From NCBI GenBank assembly GCA_022266195.1, contig WHVY01000002.1, forward strand, positions 13,035,001 to 13,099,000: a DNA stretch of 64,000 bases, in the 5' to 3' direction. How positions within the stretch are numbered: position 1 is the stretch's first letter; every line of letters starts with the position of its first letter. Made by a program: the position numbers and the translations under genes. This DNA comes from Tetranychus cinnabarinus. Its lineage: Eukaryota; Arthropoda; Arachnida; Trombidiformes; Tetranychidae. A model generated the notes under the pieces. It did no database searches and was not told where the DNA came from. It worked only from the letters and a program-made list of their open reading frames with translations. Positions 1 through 11,900 of this stretch are shown one piece after another.

Positions 1-735
1 TATCAAATTTCACCCATCTCCATTAACAACATACAACATGCATATGGCATACTGCCGTATTCAATATCTAGTTGGTGAACCTATGACGTTTTCAATGCGT
101 GTGCGGGTTGTTTGGGTAATCATTATCGATGGTTATCGCAACATTCTGTTCGAAAGTTTTGTCTCCTATCCACACATTAATCATATGGATACTCACTTTG
201 ATGGTTTAACTAACAGAGACATTAAGAATGTGAAAACTTTTGAATCAGTCCGTAATAAAATACTTGAATTCTTCTTGACAGCCACCTCAAGTATTGGTGC
301 TGGTTAAGCAATCTCCTTCGTTCATCACATTTAACCGATGCTGAGATCGAAAATTTCAAACAAAACTCAGAGATGTCACTCACTACTTCTCACCTTATCG
401 TGGAGTTCCAGCTTCCATCGCTCTCTCATCATTCTTATTGTTCCCTAAATTTTTCATTAAACCTGACCCTCATTCTCTTGCTTTAGAAGCCATTATGGCT
501 ATAAATATGTATCTTGCATTCAGGAAACCAATCGAAGATACATTTAATGCGCTTATACTCTGAACTATTATCTTCAGTATCATTATCATCTTCAATAGCT
601 TTGATAACTTGTAAATATTGTCACCTCTTTGCAAAATCACTTTTTTGTTCCACAAATAGCTTTAGTCCAATATATCCAAGCTTATCTTTCATTTTTAGTG
701 TTATTGTCAACAGCAATAGTTGAAAATCCTTAAAT
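1..735 (+). pseudogene. Unidentified broken coding remnant
   Basis: Two stretches read like protein but lie in different frames and are separated by stops. One runs from about 150 to 305 and includes SYPHINHMDTHFDGLTNRD. The other runs from about 367 to 560 and includes YRGVPASIALSSFLLFPKF followed by an A-I-M-A-I-N-M-Y-L-A-F-R-K stretch. I do not recognise the family. The shift in frame and the stop codons suggest a decayed gene or retrocopy. It probably lies inside, or upstream of, the serotonin-receptor gene to its right. It could also be exons of an unknown gene, but I found no convincing splice sites. Confidence 0.3.
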
Positions 736-2432
736 CAATTGCAAAAGTATGTGAAGTTCTCCAACTTGAATTACTTGAATCAATCAATATTATCTTTTAT
801 TGAAGGTGCAATCATCGTTGCATTCAACAAATTTCAAAACTAAACAAGCATTGTTTTTGTAGTGATGTTTCTAGTTGTAGATTTTATTAGCTAGCGGGCA
901 AACTTCGCTCAGAGTTAGCTAAGCTAGTAGCAGCTAGCTTTCAGTCATTGCAAGCCAATTTTTACAGTTTTTACCCGACTAGCTTGGGTATCTAAACTTT
1001 TCAATTTGCACTTGTTAAAGTTACTTTAGCAATTGAGCTTTCAAATTATGCATAATTTTCGTAACAATTTATTGCTACAAAGCCTGTTTAACTTGAAGAT
1101 GATCTTTGCTTTGTAGCTTAAATGCTAAGCTTCATTGTGAAAACAAGAGACAACCATTCCACCGAAATCACGTCAAAGTATTTAGGTGAAACAAGGGTGT
1201 CCATTTCATGTGACTCTCCAAAGGTGCAAAATCAGTGCCCTATAGAGGACATTCATGGGTATATTCAAGCCACGGAAAAAACACTCGTGCTATTACGGTT
1301 ACCTCTAACCGGTTATCACACTCTTATGACAATAATGACCGCCAAATAACTCGTTAGTGGTAAGCATCTCCCCTCCAGTTTTGACCAACTGAGTTTAATC
1401 ATTCCAATTAAATCACCTTGTTTTGCTGTTATTAGTTTATACTTTCAAGTTCTTTGATTTTTTAACGAAAAAATTCGATAATTGTTTATACTTGAATTAT
1501 AAATTGATATAATTCATCATCAATTCAAATTATGTATTTTGCTATGAAGAGGAGGACTTCTCCTTCAGGAGTAATTCATTACTCTGACTTGCAAATTTTT
1601 TTCACTCCACTTTTTCTTCAATAAACAATTTTTCTTTAAAATTCTGACGAATTTGAAAGGGAAAATTTCTCATCATTTTTTTTCATAATCAGTAAATACT
1701 GTGGTTACTTTCATAGTGTTTCCTGGATCAGAAACAGTCCGGTTTTTGGTGACAAATAATTTGATGTGTATTGATGAACAGAACATTTTTTCTCACAATT
1801 GAATTTCCATTTTGACCATCATTAATCAAATTTCAATAGATCAGTTTTTTCACTTTCAAAGCATGAAACTTTGAATTCCAGCTGTTGATGGAAGCTCACA
1901 AAAAATTGAAATTTATTGCAACAATATTTTACAACATGAAGTCGATTAATATCAACTGTCATCAGTAAAATTTTTTACACCTTCTCTCAATTGAAAAGCA
2001 TAAGTTGACAAGGAAAACAGTACAAGTTGACTGCAAAATATTAACAGATTGCCGTATTTGCGTGTATAATGTCACGGGGCTCTTATCAATGACATGATTA
2101 TCGAGACCGTCTTAACTCAGAACATAAAATGAAAATCGAAAAAAATATTCAAAACATTGACTCTATTGACCGGTCGAAACGATCTCAACTAGCCAACAAA
2201 CTAGCCATAAACAATAGTTCATGAGCTACTGAGTGGACAGCAAGACTGTTTTTATTTGAGCGACCGCACTTGTCAGCACCGTGACTAGCACGTCGATTGC
2301 GAAGTGAATTGAAAATGAAAATTTAATCAAAAAATAAACTTCTATTTCTCGGATGGACTCAAGTCTAGATGGAGCCACCCAACTGAAAATGAACTTTTCA
2401 TTAAACTGTTTCTTTTTTTGATCTTTTTGCAG
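736..2432 (+). other. Noncoding: presumed last intron of the 5-HT1-like receptor
   Basis: No exon encoding receptor segments TM1-TM5 can be found here, so the upstream exons must lie left of the window and this is read as intron. A 75-codon open frame at 1122-1349 has no recognisable family and is not annotated. The stretch ends in a clear acceptor, a T-rich tract followed by CAG at 2430-2432. Confidence 0.5.
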
Positions 2433-3116
2433 GTCGCAAAGAAAAGGATCCGTCACAAGCCAGGTCGAAACATGACATCGAATCTTCGCCATGCAAATGC
2501 TTCTTTGGCAAAAAATGATTCAACTCGTTGTAAAGAAATGGATTCAATTAATAGTATCAACAATTCACCCAACATGGAGTGTAATCGTAATTACAATACA
2601 ATAACCTCTCATGATGGTACCAATGCTGTTGCAAATGAAAATACTCCTGATTCAGCGTCAAACAGTGTTTATAATGAGAGCATACAAAGTGAAGAGATAA
2701 TTAGATCTGTTGATGTTAAGCTGGATTCTGGTTCAAATAAAAGTTCACTCATTTTACGATCAACTAATCCTTCTTCAGGCCATTCTAAGGCTTACTGTCA
2801 AGTGGCGAGTAATGCTGGACCGAAAGAGTCTCTGGAAGCTAAACGGGAACGTAAAGCGGCTAAAACTTTGGCCATTATTACTGGAGTTTTCGTCATTTGT
2901 TGGTTACCCTTTTTTATTCTCGCTTTAATTCGGCCCATCTGTGGTGACTCTTGTTCCCCACCGAAAATGGTTCAGAGTATATTTTCATGGCTTGGATTCA
3001 CCAATTCAACTCTTAACCCAATAATTTACACAATTTTTAGCCCCGAGTTTAGAACTGCTTTCCAACGAATCCTTTTAGGTCGCCAATCCAATTCAAGAGC
3101 TTCTTGTAATGTGTGA
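2433..3116 (+). CDS. 5-HT1-type serotonin receptor, last exon (partial)
   Basis: Last exon of a biogenic-amine G protein-coupled receptor, 227 codons plus stop, entered in phase 0 after the acceptor at 2431-2432. It opens with the basic end of TM5/third loop (VAKKRIRHKPGRN). A long Asn/Ser-rich third intracellular loop of about 135 residues follows. Then come the pre-TM6 motif RERKAAKTLAIITG, TM6 with CWLPFF, a Cys-containing third extracellular loop, TM7 with NSTLNPIIYTIF (the NPxxY motif), and helix 8 FSPEFRTAFQRIL. The TM6, TM7 and helix 8 sequence is that of arthropod 5-HT1 receptors, which couple to Gi/o and lower cAMP. The ligand-binding half (TM1-5) lies outside the window. A related octopamine or dopamine receptor is less likely, because the tail FSPEFR is typical of 5-HT1. 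Confidence 0.85.
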   Translation, partial: VAKKRIRHKPGRNMTSNLRHANASLAKNDSTRCKEMDSINSINNSPNMECNRNYNTITSHDGTNAVANENTPDSASNSVYNESIQSEEIIRSVDVKLDSGSNKSSLILRSTNPSSGHSKAYCQVASNAGPKESLEAKRERKAAKTLAIITGVFVICWLPFFILALIRPICGDSCSPPKMVQSIFSWLGFTNSTLNPIIYTIFSPEFRTAFQRILLGRQSNSRASCNV

Positions 3117-3175
3117 CTATTGTTGATCAAATGTCAACTTCATCTTTACGTGCTCTTTTGTAAATCATCATTAAA

Positions 3176-3181
3176 AATAAA
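3176..3181 (+). terminator. Polyadenylation signal AATAAA of the receptor gene
   Basis: Canonical AATAAA about 60 bp after the receptor stop codon, in A/T-rich sequence. Confidence 0.6.
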
Positions 3182-4269
3182 TATATTATTATCACTCTGT
3201 TCCTAATTAGTCAATCTAAATGATTATGCATTTGACAATTAACCGATAAATTGAAAGAAGCAATTCTACAAGTGAAGCTTTAAAATCCAAAATACTTGAA
3301 AGTTGAGTAGCCATTGAATAGTGATATCAATGTTTGGTCGAAAATACATTTTTAAATGACACAAACAAGGCTTCGAAATCAGTCTTTGAAATCAGGTTGA
3401 ATATTATATTTGTCATCAAAGCGATTGTTATTATACAAGTTCACAATTTATAATATAAATGAATTTTTGAGATTTGTTTTGGAATTGAATTTCAATGTGT
3501 TGAGGATTTCAAAAATTTGATGGTTCAATCTCCATTTTTGACTGTAAAATTGGTACATTGGTCAGCTTGATTCAAATCTTAATTGTTTTGGAAATGATTT
3601 TATTTGACTGTTAGATAAGCAAACAGAGATCAATTTGAGTATTGACAATTATTGGTAATTATTTGCCTTTTGTTTTTTTTGTCAACAATTGATTATAAAA
3701 ATGAAAAAAAATGTTTGGACTTAAAGATGACTTGACTTCATAAATAATAAGCTTGAGCCTTCACATTCATTTTGACTCCGTGCGTGTTTATCATAGTTGA
3801 TTCTGTTGGATATAAGCGGTGAATCGTTCATGGCTTGAGTCATTTCTTTGCTTTGTTCGCTGGAAAACAATAATTGGTGTTGATGAAAAATTGATTTAAA
3901 GTTAACTGACAATTATAAATTTTTCAAAGTAAAAGAGTGGAATTGGTTGATGGAATCCTTGGTGGTTTGTGTGCATAATTTTGTTGTAATTCATATTAAA
4001 ATACAGATAACTGAATTGTAGTGAAGAGTATAACCCATTAAGATTAAGGATTGGTTAAATTGATTTCATAACTAGGAAATTAAGTTGACTTGAATGAATG
4101 TTATGGCAAAAATTTAAAGGAAGAAATTGGGAGCAACAAGGTTGACTTAATTTCATGTCTTCTCTCCTATTAACACTAAAGTCCTAATAAATATACAGAG
4201 TACATAGACATAAATATCCATATATAATATATATATTCAGAAATTTGTATAAAATATTGAATGGATTCC
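3182..4269. other. Intergenic, nothing recognised
   Basis: AT-rich sequence between the convergent receptor (+) and TMEM214-like (-) genes. A 63-codon minus-strand open frame at 3721-3912 has no family resemblance. No repeat or RNA gene was recognised. Confidence 0.5.
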
Positions 4270-5048
4270 TTAATATCCGACAAGCTGTTGGTGTGCCCAG
4301 TTGAATGCGTCAATCATGGTCGATTGAATTCTATGCACACCATCGGCGAAGGTTCCTTGAATCTTTTGGAAGGATACACCATCTAAATTAAGATTTTCAT
4401 TCATCCATGCTCCTAAGTTGATTGACAAATCCTTGAAATTTTCTTGACCAACAGAAAGATAGCTGCCTACTCCAGAGGTGAATTTTGAGACACTGTTGAC
4501 GATCATTGGGATGACAACTTCATTTGTATATTCTAATCTCAATGGAAAGTTCTTGTAAACCCATGCAGAAACTGGTTCTAAAAGCTTTGCCAGGTGTCGA
4601 TAACCAGATACTATGCCCTCTTTGATTTTATCAGCATTCATAAGCTTGTACACGCTGGCAGTGTAAACTGGTAATTTGGTTGACATCTCCTTATTGATCG
4701 TTTGATAAATGCCAAGGATTCCACTATCTTTCATCCATTTACCAGTGACAGATTCTGAAAGGTATAGCATTAAGAAAAGCAAAAAATGATTAAAATATAA
4801 TAAAATCTTTTATAAAGAAATATTGAAAATCCTTGCACTAACAGTACGCAAATGGACATTATTGTCACATGTACATGTACCTGAAGATGCTGAGGTCATC
4901 TGTCATCTAGTAATCATAAAGGTCAATTGAATTGATACTTACTTTGGAAGCTTCCATGATTAACAACATCATAATATACAGCAGTACCAACGCCAATTAA
5001 AATGAAAAAAAGGGGTAATTTGAAGCTTAAATTAAGTCCAATTGTCAT
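4270..5048 (-). CDS. TMEM214-like protein, C-terminal region only (2 exons)
   Basis: Two exons, 5048-4943 and 4754-4270, join in phase 1 (donor GTAAGT, acceptor TTTCAG) to give 196 aa. The ATG at 5048-5046 is followed at once by a hydrophobic segment (about residues 6-26), then YDVVNHGSFQKSVTGK and a helical, mostly soluble tail ending HQQLVGY. The segment D-x-x-x-H-x-SFQ-x-S-x-TG-K/R matches the last membrane span and downstream region of TMEM214, an ER membrane protein of roughly 690 aa in vertebrates linked to ER-stress caspase recruitment. The N-terminal two thirds of TMEM214 are absent. An in-frame TGA lies just upstream of the ATG with no AG acceptor between them, so this appears to be a true start. 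It could be a split gene, a partial duplicate or a diverged short homolog. Confidence 0.65.
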
Positions 5049-6203
5049 GTTTATAGATGGATGAGATCAAAGATTGAAGGTAATATTTGAGTAATAATAA
5101 TTTAAAGTCAAAAGGATGATTCTTGAATAAGCTTAAGACACGTTGTCACAATGGTGAAAAATCAGAGATTCAAATTAATCAAGATTATAAAAGGAAAGGA
5201 TAAAAACGTTCATGATCAAAACTGAAACAACAGCAATTTAGAAATTATTGGCTGGGATTAATCTGCCAAGATACCTAGAAAGGAAAATAGACAGATGACA
5301 GAGGATTGCAGAGCTAAGCGAAGATTTTTGTAGACAGAGGAAAAGAAAGGGATGAGAAGCAAAAAGTCAAAGATGATTTGGCGGGTAAAGGTAATTTGGT
5401 AACAAGTCGAAGATGAAATGCTTTCTATTAGCAAAATATAGCCCGAACTAGTTCACCTTTAACATTTAATTTAATCTTTCATTTGAAAATTTAAAAGTCA
5501 ATTGTTGTATATCTAAAGACAACAATCAAATTATTTTATTTAAGTGTTGCTTTAGTATTCGTTGAGCAATACTATCGATGTCTTAGCCAATAACATTGAT
5601 ATATTGAACTTACACTCAACCTAAGGTTCTGATAGTTTTTGTATCGTTTCAAATTGTTTCACCGTATTATTCATTCAACCTAATTTTGAATAAACTGACG
5701 ATTAGCCTATTGTTAAAGTTTCGGCTCCAATTGACAATTCTAATCAGGACCAGGCTTGTAATTGCTTTTAAAATTTGAAGAAGTTTTTATCAGTTAGTGT
5801 AAACATTCTTTAACAGTAATTTTTAGACGGCTAATTACAAATATCAGGTTTAATTCATTTGATGAGCTCACAATAATTTTCAGGTGCTTACAATAACAAG
5901 AAACAATCAGTCTGATTTTGTTTCTGCCCAATTCTGATCAATTGAAGTCAATTGTCTAGCCTCATTCACTTTTAACATAACTCACAACTTGTCAAGTAAA
6001 TGCTTTGGATTGATGGAACAATTGATCGCATTGACGATCATCTTGAAGCATCCAAGGGATTGAAGATACGAAATGGATTCTAACAATAACACTAACTTGT
6101 AAGTTAGCCAGCTAACTTTACATTCAATGCAAAAATGACTATTTGCTCATTAAAATATATTACTAAAGTGAGTGAAATGGTAAAAGTATGCAGCTTAGCA
6201 TTT
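5049..6203. other. Intergenic, nothing recognised
   Basis: No exon for the missing N-terminal part of TMEM214 could be found on the minus strand here, and no other gene was recognised. AT-rich sequence with many short open frames. Confidence 0.45.
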
Positions 6204-6209
6204 TTTATT
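6204..6209 (-). terminator. Polyadenylation signal of the SETD2-like gene
   Basis: TTTATT on the given strand (AATAAA on the minus strand), about 235 bp after the stop codon of the SETD2-like gene. Confidence 0.45.
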
Positions 6210-6443
6210 AAAATACACATGTACTAGAAATATTTTTGCAGTAAATTTACTGTTACAATCAAATTAGCGTGCAAGTTTTTAACAATTAAGACATCTTTGG
6301 CCATTGCAATGGGTCTACTGAATCTAGAATTCCTAGATAAAGATAGATAATTTAGCAAATGTGAAATGTATTTCGATGAGGCAGAGTTGTTGAATGATTT
6401 TATGAAAAATACAACATAAGGCATAAGTTAAAACAGTAAGTAG

Positions 6444-8000
6444 TTAGTAATAATAATTCATGGGAGCCATTTGCATTGGCAACTGGTTAGCGTAGAAATG
6501 ACTTGGATAATATTCATAATTTACATTCCTTTGTTGGTACAATCCCAGGTATTCTTGTGGTGCGAATTGGTACCTATAGTCAGGTTGAGGAATTCTATTT
6601 CCAAATTTCTCTAATTTTCGATTACGATGACGACCTCTACTTCTTTTGCGATGAATCGTTGATATGTGAGATACTTTTTGAGATGGTTTATTAGAGCTTT
6701 TTTGTTGATTAACTTCCTTGTTTCCTTGGTTGTTATCTTTTTTATCCTTGTTTTTATCGACATTGCTAGAAGTCGTAGAAGAATCTTTAGCTGCATCAGC
6801 TTTTGAAGAATCTTTAACTTCTTCGGTTTTCTTATCATTCTTTTCAATTTCAACAGGTTTAATTTTTGGTATTTTGAAAACTTCCTTTAAATCTTTCCAT
6901 TGCTTGAGTAATTGCAAAGCTAAAATGCTAACATCTGCAGCAGTCCAATTTTTTCGTTTGGAGCTGCAATCGATTATGGCACAATCCTGGATTTTATCCT
7001 TAGATTTTGATTCATTGTCTACTTTTTTAGTAGCCGAATAATTCAAAGGCTTATGGTAATTAGATGAAGTGTCTACTGATGAGCTTGTAACTCTCGATGG
7101 TTCAATGGCTGATTTCTTATCACGATGAGTGGTATTATTTTGTTTTGATGACTCCAGATTAATTTCTGATTGGCTGGAACTTTGCGACAACTTTCTCTCT
7201 TTGAGTATCATTGCCATTTTCTTGATAACATCTTGGACAAAATCCTCTGAAATCATTCCAGATCGGTCATTGGTTTGCACTTGACTTCCTATTTCGGTTA
7301 TTTCATCGCAGTCTGAATCTAAGGTAATACTTTTGACGTTTTCCTCACAATTCTTACTGATCTCATTTTGGTTAATGTCTTTAGTTTGGTTAGTCTTTTG
7401 TTTGTCACAATTCTCTTCCAATTCCACAATTTCAGGCAAATCCTTATTTCCAACACAAGAACGAGATGAAGTACATGCTTTGTTGGACAAACCATTGCCT
7501 TTGTCATTGTGTACGTCAGAATTATCAACATAAACTACTTGAATATCATCAGGTTCATTTCCCTTCTTTAATTTTGCCCATTTTTCAACCAAATCCCACA
7601 CTCTAGCAGTCTTTAAGGCAGTTTTACTGGATACTGGTAATCCGGTCAAAATCTTGAGAATAGCAATTTTAAGATAAAAATCAGTCTCTTTACATCTAAC
7701 CATCCAAAGGTATAAAATTTTAAGTCCATTATTGTCTAAGAATAGCTTTAAATATTCAACACGATTAGTGTTGGCAAGAATCTTTAACAGTTTGAATTTG
7801 GAGGGTGAATCATTAACTCGCATCATCAACTTAACAAGGTCGATTGTTTGTTCCCTATCAGCCAATCCTCTGTCGCCAGTATGTCTTGTAATTCTCTTCA
7901 CGCTTCTTAAATAGTCTCTGTTTGAAGTCAGTCTTTTCCTCGACAATTTGTTTCCTCTCGATATGGCCTGACCAGGCGAAGAATCTTTATCCTTATCCAT
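6444..8000 (-). CDS. SETD2/Set2 middle-region protein lacking SET domain (intronless)
   Basis: Single uninterrupted 518-codon frame; I start it at the ATG at 8000-7998 (context CAAAATGG), although the frame stays open further upstream. Two blocks match the region of SETD2 between its SET and WW domains. The first is a helical, TFIIS-N-like block at about residues 45-135, with LFLDNNGLKILYLWM and a LPVSSKTALKTARVW stretch. The second is LLKQWKDLKEVFKIPK at about residues 360-376, close to the SETD2 motif L-L-x-x-W-K-D-L-K-E-V-x-R-I-P-K. The remainder is Ser/Lys/Asn-rich and disordered, with a basic patch HRKRSRGRHRNRK near residue 455 and a Tyr-rich end. SETD2 is the H3K36 methyltransferase that travels with RNA polymerase II. 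No SET, WW or SRI domain is encoded here, so this protein cannot methylate; a scaffolding role is only a guess. It may be a split-off part or a retrocopy. Confidence 0.7.
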   Translation of the reverse strand: MDKDKDSSPGQAISRGNKLSRKRLTSNRDYLRSVKRITRHTGDRGLADREQTIDLVKLMMRVNDSPSKFKLLKILANTNRVEYLKLFLDNNGLKILYLWMVRCKETDFYLKIAILKILTGLPVSSKTALKTARVWDLVEKWAKLKKGNEPDDIQVVYVDNSDVHNDKGNGLSNKACTSSRSCVGNKDLPEIVELEENCDKQKTNQTKDINQNEISKNCEENVKSITLDSDCDEITEIGSQVQTNDRSGMISEDFVQDVIKKMAMILKERKLSQSSSQSEINLESSKQNNTTHRDKKSAIEPSRVTSSSVDTSSNYHKPLNYSATKKVDNESKSKDKIQDCAIIDCSSKRKNWTAADVSILALQLLKQWKDLKEVFKIPKIKPVEIEKNDKKTEEVKDSSKADAAKDSSTTSSNVDKNKDKKDNNQGNKEVNQQKSSNKPSQKVSHISTIHRKRSRGRHRNRKLEKFGNRIPQPDYRYQFAPQEYLGLYQQRNVNYEYYPSHFYANQLPMQMAPMNYYY

Positions 8001-8989
8001 TTTGGTATTAACACAGGCACACAAGGCTATCACATGCAATAAAACTTGACGATTACAAACATGGCGGCTAAAAACATATGTGAAACAGTCATTGAAAAGG
8101 GTTGCTCATAGGTTGACCGAGAGGACAAAAACAAAAAACTGGTTTAGGCGGTAACTTATGAATGTTTCTCATTCTGCAAAAAAAGCTACAAACCATTTTT
8201 TCCCATAACGAAGAGGAATATAAAATTTCTCGAAATGCTCAAAACAATCTAGTAACATAAAATGGGAGAGTAAATAGAGTAGAAATGTAAATGGCAATAG
8301 TGATAATGGGAGCAAACTCAAAGTAATAAACATAAAACGCGTAGATGATGTATAATCACCAATCTATTAATAGATAAACAACTGATCTAGACGTTTCAAA
8401 AGTCGACAATTTTAACCACTACTAACTAGGAAGGGAGAAATTAAAATTTAGAGGAAAACACTTGTTTGTAGAAGGAAGTTGGTTCACACTACCAATCAAA
8501 CAGAGGATCAAGTCTAGCTTGTTCATGGACAATATGGATAGTTGAATTGATTATTACAATTGTAGGTATGATTCATAACATGAAATCAATCTGGACTTTC
8601 TTTGATCTTGAAAATGAAAATTGATCAGATTTAATTTAATAAAATTTAATTTTTTTCTTTCATTGTTTGTTAAAAAAACAAAACTGTCAGAATATTATGT
8701 TCATCGAGATGAGGATGACTTGGATAAACATCAGATCACAGGGATTATAAGACAGATTTTGTTTGCTCTCGATAGATATTTGATCGGGAAATCGCATTCC
8801 TTTGTATAGTCACTAAATATATTTTTACATTAACCTTAGATTGCCTCAAGATAGACCAAAAGGGCATAAATTTCTTGAGACATTTTGAATCCCACGGCTG
8901 TGAGCCAAGCTTCAGCAATTTGACCACCAGTACAAATATAGTATGAATTGTATATCAATAATAAATAAAATCTTCTCTAGTTTGGAGAT
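8001..8989. other. Spacer with a short coding-like tail (minus strand, 8837-8960)
   Basis: Between two minus-strand genes. A minus-strand open frame over about 8960-8837 ends in TAA and reads GGQIAEAWLTAVGFKMSQEI followed by YALLVYLEAI. Its base composition is more coding-like than its surroundings. It lies just beyond the ATP13A1 stop in another reading frame, so it would be within that gene's 3' UTR. I do not recognise it. The rest shows no gene. Confidence 0.35.
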
Positions 8990-11900
8990 TTACATTTTTC
9001 TAAGTCTTCCTTTTCCAAATAAAAATTCACAAATCCTATCAATTGCAAAAGCCAATGCTAGATCAGCACCTAATATCGAGAGAACGACCCATTGAAACTG
9101 GATAATGACATTTGAAAAGAAAAGATATATTAATTATACGCTAATAATCGAAATGATTCAAAACAATTGCCGATTGAAACCGACAACTTTTCAAAATTGC
9201 TTTTCAATTGAAAATGGCTTAATAACAAATATAATTTTTTGGAAAGCTGATCAATTCCAATTGGAAATTATTGGTCGGAACATTTTTCATTCAAAACTCA
9301 CCTCAAGAGGGAACTCAACGATGGCAAATTGTTGAGCCAGGTCAGGAAAATAACCTGTAACAAGAGCAATTACAGCTGTTATAGAGCCGAATATGCTGTA
9401 CATAAGCGGTTTGTTTTCTTTCAAACTTTCCATAAAAGGATGGCCCTGAAATAGAATTAAGAGAAATTAAAAATTTAGAAATTTTCATTTATAAGAGGCG
9501 TAACAGTCAAATATCCGTTTTTGAATTGTTAATATTTTTCTGTCCTTTGCGTGAATTAAAAATCTTTTCGATATCATACAGTAAATTAGCCAAAGTTTTG
9601 TTCTTCGTTCTTTGGGGGGGATGAAGTCGGGATACGGGGTGTAATCTAATGTATTGTAGTCGAAAAGGTTGATTTTTATTCAAAAATTACCTTATAATTA
9701 ACCGCAAATGTTGATACTTGCAAAGCAACAGAAATTATATACACTGTGCTATTAAGCAATGATGGTTGGAATTCAGCATCAAGATTGGTGAATTCATCAT
9801 TTCTCGGAGGTGATCTAGCTTTAGCCTCTCTAACCAAGTAGATGAGAGTACAAAAATGAATAGCGAATTGCAACATTACAGTTGATATGGTGTAAATATT
9901 GAAAATATTAGCTAGCGGTCTCGTCTTAGAAAGCACTGTCAATGGCTGTGGAAATAGAGAAGATGAAAAGAAATTGTCATCATTATTATTCATCAAAAAT
10001 ACTTTCATCAATTTGCTTCCAGAACGAATAATTACCTTAGAGCGAGATATAAAAAGGAAGCAACCAGCCAAAAGAAAACCTTGCAACGTAGCTTGACCAT
10101 CACTGAATTTGATGCCGTCTAGGTAAAGTACGCTGTGACTGTAAGCCAAAATGAGCGCATTCAAAGCCAATATTTTGAACATTTGTAGTGTTGTTACAAG
10201 AGTACATCGTCCTTGTTTGACTATATGGCAAACTATTAAGAAAAAAGACATTAAAATGATGCAAAACCAAAATCTGAAACCAAGCAAAATCGTTCACTTA
10301 TAATACTTACCACATTGAATCGAAGACAATTTGGAAGTGAAAGGTGCGGCAATACTAGCATCACCTAATTTTACAATCTGAGCTTTATCTTGCTCATCCA
10401 TTTCTTGTAACATTTTCTGCAAATTTCGCTGCATTTCAGCATATTTTTCAGCACGAGTTAAGGGTTGTTGTCGAGGACTATTTCCAACTGCAGTTGATCT
10501 ATCGTTGGGTCCTATGCGACGGTTGGCGCGGTTCCGCAAGTTTGGATCATTTGCATTCATCAAACTTGATCCTAAGGCAGCTGGATCAATTGGTTTACGA
10601 GGCTTGAAGTCATTTGGTGTCAATGGAGCGTGAGTTAATAATGCAACTCCAACATCAGCATGTTTCAAAGCACCAACATCATTAGTTCCATCACCACACA
10701 TTAAGGTTGTGTATCCTAAACTTTTAAGGGAAGTTATCACAAATTCCTGCAACAAACAAAAATAAAAAATGATCAGAATTCAGAAAAATAGAAAAAATAA
10801 TTGAAAAATAGCTAAGAATTAAAAGAAAAACCAAGCTAGAGTAAAAATGATTAATAGTTGAACAATAATTAAAGCCTGAATTTGCTCACAAACAGTTTAT
10901 GAAAGAAATCTAAAAAAAGTGGTGAAGGTTTTTTTCCAGTTTTTACACTAACCCCATGGTTTTGAGATCTCAAGTTAGATGCAGAACCGGCGAACCTTTC
11001 ACCTTTAGCATCTTCTACTAAGTAGAGAGCATATGTGATTGTTTGGAGTTTTTTTGAGATAATCCCGATGTTTGGGCTGATTTGGTGGAGATGACGTTTA
11101 TCTCAGTCACCAAGTCTTGAACTCAAGACATTTTATTTTGGTGCTGAACCCCTTAACTCTAGACTATAGAGCAACCACGAAAATAGAATGGACAAAGTAG
11201 ATCCAAAATTTTACCTTTTGCTTAGGAGTAACACGGGCCCATACAACAATACGAGGGAGAATTTTGTAAAGAAATTTAGCATGATTTTCAAGAAGATAGT
11301 TCATTCCATCGCCAGTAAGGCATAAATCATAGTCAAGGTAAAAATCTTGTCTCAGATCTGGAATACATTCGTACTCTGATTCAGTATGGATAGCTTTCCA
11401 ATGCCATGCAGCTCCTAGTTATAAAATGAACACGATAAAAGAAATTAAATTTTCAAATTTCACGTTTAAATAGAGGATATTAATTGTTACCGTTTTCGGA
11501 AGATGTCAAGATTAAAGTGTCTTCGTTCCTACAGAACAAGAGTTCTCTAGCTACGTGACAGGCAGTCAGTGGTCCATCTCCAGTAATCATCATGACCTAT
11601 GTAAGATAAAATGAAAGTCAGTTGATTAAAATAAAGAACTTTGTTAAACGATTTTGTTAAACTAACTCACATAGTGACTTGAATCTATAATTTCTTTTAT
11701 CACAGCTTTTGAATCTTTTTTGAGAGGACAAGAAATCACAATGAACCCAACAAATTCTAAATTCTTTTCAATATCTTCTCGAGACAAGTCACGTAATTCT
11801 TGATGAGATAGATTTCCAATTTCACGACGACCAAGTGATAAGATACGAGCACCTTTTTTAGACATAGAAATGTATATTTCATCGTAGTTTTCGGGGATTT

